From positions 155,120 to 219,119 of the forward strand of contig CAYIYZ010000003.1 of assembly GCA_964367935.1 (NCBI GenBank): 64,000 nt of DNA. Direction: 5' to 3'. How positions within the stretch are numbered: the first letter of the stretch is position 1; every line of letters starts with the position of its first letter. The position numbers were made by a program, and so were the translations under genes. The notes under the pieces are model-generated. The model searched no databases. It saw only the letters and a list, made by a program, of their open reading frames with translations, and had not been told where the DNA came from. Origin of the DNA: Scatomorpha sp964367935. Lineage in GTDB: Bacteria > Bacillota > Clostridia > Oscillospirales > Oscillospiraceae. Shown piece by piece: positions 61,146-64,000 of the stretch.

Positions 61146-61964
61146 ATGAAGAAATTTGGCATTATTATGCTCGCTTTTATGCTGACAATGAGCTTCGCTC
61201 TGTCGGCTTGTGGAGGTGGTGACGAAGCTGCTACGGATGATACCAAGCTTGTCGTTGCTATGGAGCTCGCCTACCCGCCCTTTGAAACAAAGGATACTGC
61301 GGGTGATCCCACGGGTATAAGTGTTGATATAATCAAGGCTTTCGGGGAAGAATACGGTATGGAAGTCGAAATCGTGAATACTGCATGGGACGGACTTATC
61401 CCCTCTCTGCAAACGGATTTGGCCGATGTTGTAATCTCATCTATGACCATAACCGAGGCTCGTCAGGAGGAAATTGACTTCTCTGTACCCTATGCCAATT
61501 CCCTATTGGCTATACTCGCTAATTCAGATTCTGAAATAGAGAGCATAGACGACCTCAATCAAGAGGGTATGACAGTAGCGGTAAAAACAGGCTCCACCGG
61601 TCACATCTTTGCGCAGAACAATCTACCCAATGCGAAACTTTTAGTACTCGCTGACGAAAGCGCTTGTGTCACCGAGGTCGCAACCGGCAGTGCTGACGGC
61701 TTCATCTACGATCAGCTTACCATCTACCGTAACAATCAAGCTAACCCCGACACAACGAAGGCTGTTTTCATACCCTTCCAAGACCCTGAGCAATGGGGCA
61801 TAGCTGTCAAAAAGGGTAACACTGAGCTTTTAGAGCAGCTCAACGCCTTTATACCTGCATATCAGGAGTCTGGCGGTTTTGATGCCCTGTCCGAAAAATA
61901 CTTGAGTGAGGAAAAAGCTGTTTTTGATGAACTGGGATTCAAATGGTTTTTTGATTTGAGCTGA
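61146..61964 (+). CDS. Polar amino-acid ABC transporter binding lipoprotein
   Basis: A 272-residue family 3 solute-binding protein: lipobox ALSAC, then VVAMELAYPPFETKDTAGDPTGISVDIIKAFGEEYGMEVEIVNTAWDGLIPSLQTDLADVVISSMTIT. Such proteins bind polar amino acids (for example glutamine, cystine or arginine); which one cannot be read here. TGGAGG precedes the ATG. It overlaps the permease start. Confidence 0.94.
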   Translation: MKKFGIIMLAFMLTMSFALSACGGGDEAATDDTKLVVAMELAYPPFETKDTAGDPTGISVDIIKAFGEEYGMEVEIVNTAWDGLIPSLQTDLADVVISSMTITEARQEEIDFSVPYANSLLAILANSDSEIESIDDLNQEGMTVAVKTGSTGHIFAQNNLPNAKLLVLADESACVTEVATGSADGFIYDQLTIYRNNQANPDTTKAVFIPFQDPEQWGIAVKKGNTELLEQLNAFIPAYQESGGFDALSEKYLSEEKAVFDELGFKWFFDLS

Positions 61965-62746
61965 TGAATATTTTCACTTCAAGCCCCATAGATAAGACAC
62001 CTACACTTAAAGCCGCGGTCAATATTCTACTATTGACCGCGGCATTCGTGCTATTTTTCTGGTTTGTGCTCTTACAATCTGGCACCACTTTAGAATTCGA
62101 CTTTGTCCTACATTATAGAATAAGAATCGTTGACGGTTTCCTCATGACCTTATCGCTGAGTGTGCTCAGCCTAATTGCCAGTCTTGTGCTCGGTATGCTA
62201 ACTGCGGTCATGCAATCTTCATCTGTGCTAATTTTACGCTATATGGCAAAACTCTATGTAACTATAATCCGAGGCACTCCGCTCATTGCGCAGATTTATC
62301 TTTTCCACTATATAGTAGGCACTGCTTTCGGCTTAAACAACCGATTTCTGTCCGGTGTTATCATCCTCTCGCTCTTTGAGGCTGCATACATCAGTGAAAT
62401 TATAAGAGGAAGTTTACTTTCCATGGATGAAACTCAGCTTGAGGCCGCAAAGGCTGTCGGCTTTACTCCCGTGCAGAGTTTTAGACATGTCCTGCTGCCG
62501 CAGATGATCGCAAGAACTCTGCCGGCACTTACCGGACAATTCGCCTCCATTATAAAAGACTCTTCCCTGCTGTCTGTTATCGCTCTGTCGGAGCTCACGC
62601 AGACCATGCGTGAAATATCCGCCGAGCACCTCAATTTATTTGAGTCTAATTTCCTGCTCGCACTTTTATACTTCGCCTTAACTTTACCCATAAGTCTCTT
62701 GGGTAAGTGGGTCGAGAGGAGGTTCTCCTATGAGAATAGAGCTTAA
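61964..62746 (+). CDS. Polar amino-acid ABC transporter permease
   Basis: A 260-residue HisM-type permease. An N-terminal helix (about 16-40), then the conserved GFLMTLSLSVLSLIASLVLGMLTAV, YVTIIRGTPLIAQIYLFHY and the EAA loop EAAKAVGFTPVQSFRHVLLPQMIARTLPAL. It starts on the stop codon of the binding protein (TGATG) and overlaps the ATPase gene by 17 bases. Confidence 0.95.
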   Translation: MNIFTSSPIDKTPTLKAAVNILLLTAAFVLFFWFVLLQSGTTLEFDFVLHYRIRIVDGFLMTLSLSVLSLIASLVLGMLTAVMQSSSVLILRYMAKLYVTIIRGTPLIAQIYLFHYIVGTAFGLNNRFLSGVIILSLFEAAYISEIIRGSLLSMDETQLEAAKAVGFTPVQSFRHVLLPQMIARTLPALTGQFASIIKDSSLLSVIALSELTQTMREISAEHLNLFESNFLLALLYFALTLPISLLGKWVERRFSYENRA

Positions 62747-63449
62747 CAATCTAACTAAGTCATATGACAAGCCCGTGCTATGCGGAATAGATCTCGACGA
62801 CGATTTCAGCGCATTGGCATTAATCGGGCGCTCCGGTTGCGGTAAATCGACGCTCCTACGTATTCTTGGTGGACTTGTAGCGCAGACCAGCGGCACCTCC
62901 GTTATAGATTCCATGCCTGTCTCCGATTCTGTGGAGCATAGGCGTCGTATGGGTTTTGTCTTCCAGCAGTCAGGGCTGTTTTCGCATATAAACGCCCTAC
63001 GCAATATCACTCTGCCACTCACCGAGGTTCACGGCTTTACTAAAAAAGAGGCTGAAGAGCGTGCTTATGAGCTTCTAATACGCTTCGGACTGAAAGATGA
63101 GGCTTTGAAGCTACCCTCGCAACTTTCGGGCGGCCAAAAGCAACGCATTTCCATCGCTCGTGCCGTAGCCCCCAGGCCTAAGCTACTTCTACTCGATGAG
63201 CCTACCAGTGCACTCGATCCCGAGTACACTTCCGAGGTGCTCAACATGGTAAACGAACTCAAAAACGATAACATGTCACTTATCATCGCCACGCACGAGA
63301 TGGGATTTGCCCTACATTCCTGCGATAAGCTCGCCTTCATGCACGAGGGCCTCATCGCCGAATACGGTAACGCCGCCGAGCTTTTCTCAGCACCACGCAC
63401 AGAAATGCTTAAATCCTTCCTAGCCGGCCTTCTTCAGTGGAAAGTTTAA
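62730..63449 (+). CDS. Polar amino-acid ABC transporter ATPase
   Basis: A 239-residue ABC ATPase: GRSGCGKSTLLRILGGL, FVFQQSGLFSHINALRNITLPL (HisP/GlnQ-like), LSGGQKQRISIARAV and LLLLDEPTSALDPEYTSEV. Completes the three-gene importer. No strong terminator was seen after it. Confidence 0.95.
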   Translation: MRIELNNLTKSYDKPVLCGIDLDDDFSALALIGRSGCGKSTLLRILGGLVAQTSGTSVIDSMPVSDSVEHRRRMGFVFQQSGLFSHINALRNITLPLTEVHGFTKKEAEERAYELLIRFGLKDEALKLPSQLSGGQKQRISIARAVAPRPKLLLLDEPTSALDPEYTSEVLNMVNELKNDNMSLIIATHEMGFALHSCDKLAFMHEGLIAEYGNAAELFSAPRTEMLKSFLAGLLQWKV

Positions 63450-63608
63450 TTTAGATTTGAGTATTCTATACTGGATGTTACTTAACACAAATACAGATGT
63501 TTCTGGTATGTGGATAGTTTGAGCTATCTCATTTAAACAACATTATTATATGCATTTTAGTGATAAGGTAAATTATGCCCTCGTATTGGTAATATCGCCC
63601 CAAAATCG
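63450..63608. other. Gene-free spacer after the ABC operon
   Basis: About 160 AT-rich bases with only a weak GATAG-n6-CTATC hairpin (63513-63528 region). No gene or clear terminator is seen. Confidence 0.6.
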
Positions 63609-63637
63609 TTGACACTGTTTCTTTTTAGGTGTAAGAT
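63609..63637 (+). promoter_or_regulatory. Strong promoter upstream of the right-edge repeat region
   Basis: TTGACA (63609-63614), 17-base spacer, TAAGAT (63632-63637): one mismatch from consensus. The -10 lies in a GGTG-n8-CACC dyad (63628-63643) that could be an operator. Confidence 0.8.
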
Positions 63638-63644
63638 ATCACCA

Positions 63645-63905
63645 AGAGAAACAGAAAGGGGTGAATCCAATGTTCTAGTTAAGCGGTGGCACAAAGAAAC
63701 TGACCGGAACACATGCACCGTTTTACGGTGTAGCCATTTAAAGGCAGAGTGCATACCAAGAAACGACATTAACAAACACAGCTAACTGACAGTACAAGGC
63801 CTAGCGCGAGGTCGACATAGGCACAGGATCGGGGGACGAGATTGTCGACAAAAGCAAAGACCCCGGGCGAGAGTCAGGGATGCCAAAGCGAAAGCCGAGG
63901 GCACA
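63645..63905 (+). ncRNA. Candidate structured non-coding transcript
   Basis: No frame longer than a few codons opens downstream of the promoter. The region holds hairpins CACCG-tttta-CGGTG (63716 region) and GTCGACA...TGTCGAC enclosing about 29 bases (63812-63849), and ends in a degenerate copy of the 43-bp repeat. I recognise no known RNA family; the 5' part of a larger element such as a group II intron is an alternative. Confidence 0.4.
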
Positions 63906-64000
63906 GAGTCAATGAGTCGAAGATGTCAGAGTGAAAGCCGAGGACACGGAGTCAATGAGTCGAGTATGTCAGAGCGAAAGCCGAGGACACGGAGTCAATG
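63871..64000 (+). repeat. 43-bp tandem repeat array, continuing past the window
   Basis: One degenerate 35-base unit (63871-63905), two 43-base units (63906-63948 and 63949-63991) and the start of another (63992-64000). The full units differ at four positions. Each contains TGTC-aga-GC-GAAA-GC-cgag-GACA, a hairpin with a GNRA loop. 43 is not a multiple of three and no frame stays open, so it is not a protein repeat. Confidence 0.85.

Noticed and set aside
63557..63775. 72-codon minus-strand frame near the right edge
   Set aside because: It lies opposite a strong plus-strand promoter, has no ribosome binding site and no family resemblance.
63871..64000. CRISPR array at the right edge
   Set aside because: The 43-base units are similar along their whole length with no variable spacers, and no cas genes are visible.

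Overview
The window looks like a stretch of core chromosome from a low- to mid-GC Bacillota, most likely a member of Clostridia. The evidence is the classic Firmicutes gene strings, the Gram-positive envelope genes (LCP ligase, Asp23, FtsEX with an M23 hydrolase), strong GGAGG-type ribosome binding sites and near-consensus TTGACA/TATAAT promoters. No genus can be named from sequence alone. About 90% of the window is coding, and everything from 1.1 to 50 kb except one small gene lies on the minus strand. No rRNA, tRNA, CRISPR array or transposase gene was seen.

Layout from left to right. 0-1 kb: the 3' part of a c-di-GMP phosphodiesterase (EAL). 1.1-4.5 kb: rpsU, leuS with an unusual structured leader, and rsfS. 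4.5-19.7 kb: a long minus-strand string read as dprA-topA-trmFO-plsX-acpP-rnc-radical SAM-smc-ftsY-rdgB-yhbY-nadD/yqeK-lcp-rsfS, combining DNA processing, lipid synthesis, chromosome segregation, SRP targeting and NAD synthesis. 20.1-22.9 kb: greA-lysS-rRNA methyltransferase. 23-28.2 kb: a CdaR-type regulator, ftsE, ftsX, an M23 hydrolase and a carboxyl-terminal protease, likely a septal wall-cleavage module. 30-34.5 kb: the str operon rpsL-rpsG-fusA-tuf. 34.6-36.8 kb: rplU-rpmA-obgE. 37-38.8 kb: a MarR/MATE efflux pair. 38.9-46.6 kb: dxs-tlyA-nadK-argR-recN, two C_GCAxxG_C_C proteins and tyrS. 46.7-50 kb: asp23-nusB-xseA-xseB-ispA.

From 50.4 kb the window becomes more accessory and transport-oriented: a plus-strand oppBCDF peptide ABC transporter without a binding-protein gene; a Fur-type repressor with znuA-znuC-znuB and a small lipoprotein, under a clear Fur-family operator; a membrane GGDEF diguanylate cyclase; an orphan SPP1-type holin; and an HxlR regulator divergent from a polar amino-acid ABC operon. 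The last 550 bases carry no gene but hold a consensus-like promoter leading into a structured region and a tandem 43-bp repeat array that continues past the edge.

Four intergenic spaces hold copies of one modular, hairpin-rich repeat (called R1-R4 here). R1 and R2 share a nearly identical 202-bp core in inverted orientation about 10 kb apart. The features most worth following up are the right-edge promoter and repeat array, the R-element family, the structured element in front of leuS, the zinc-operon lipoprotein, the enlarged OppC, the short-armed SMC, the NadD-YqeK fusion and an L27 that lacks the usual Firmicutes N-terminal extension.
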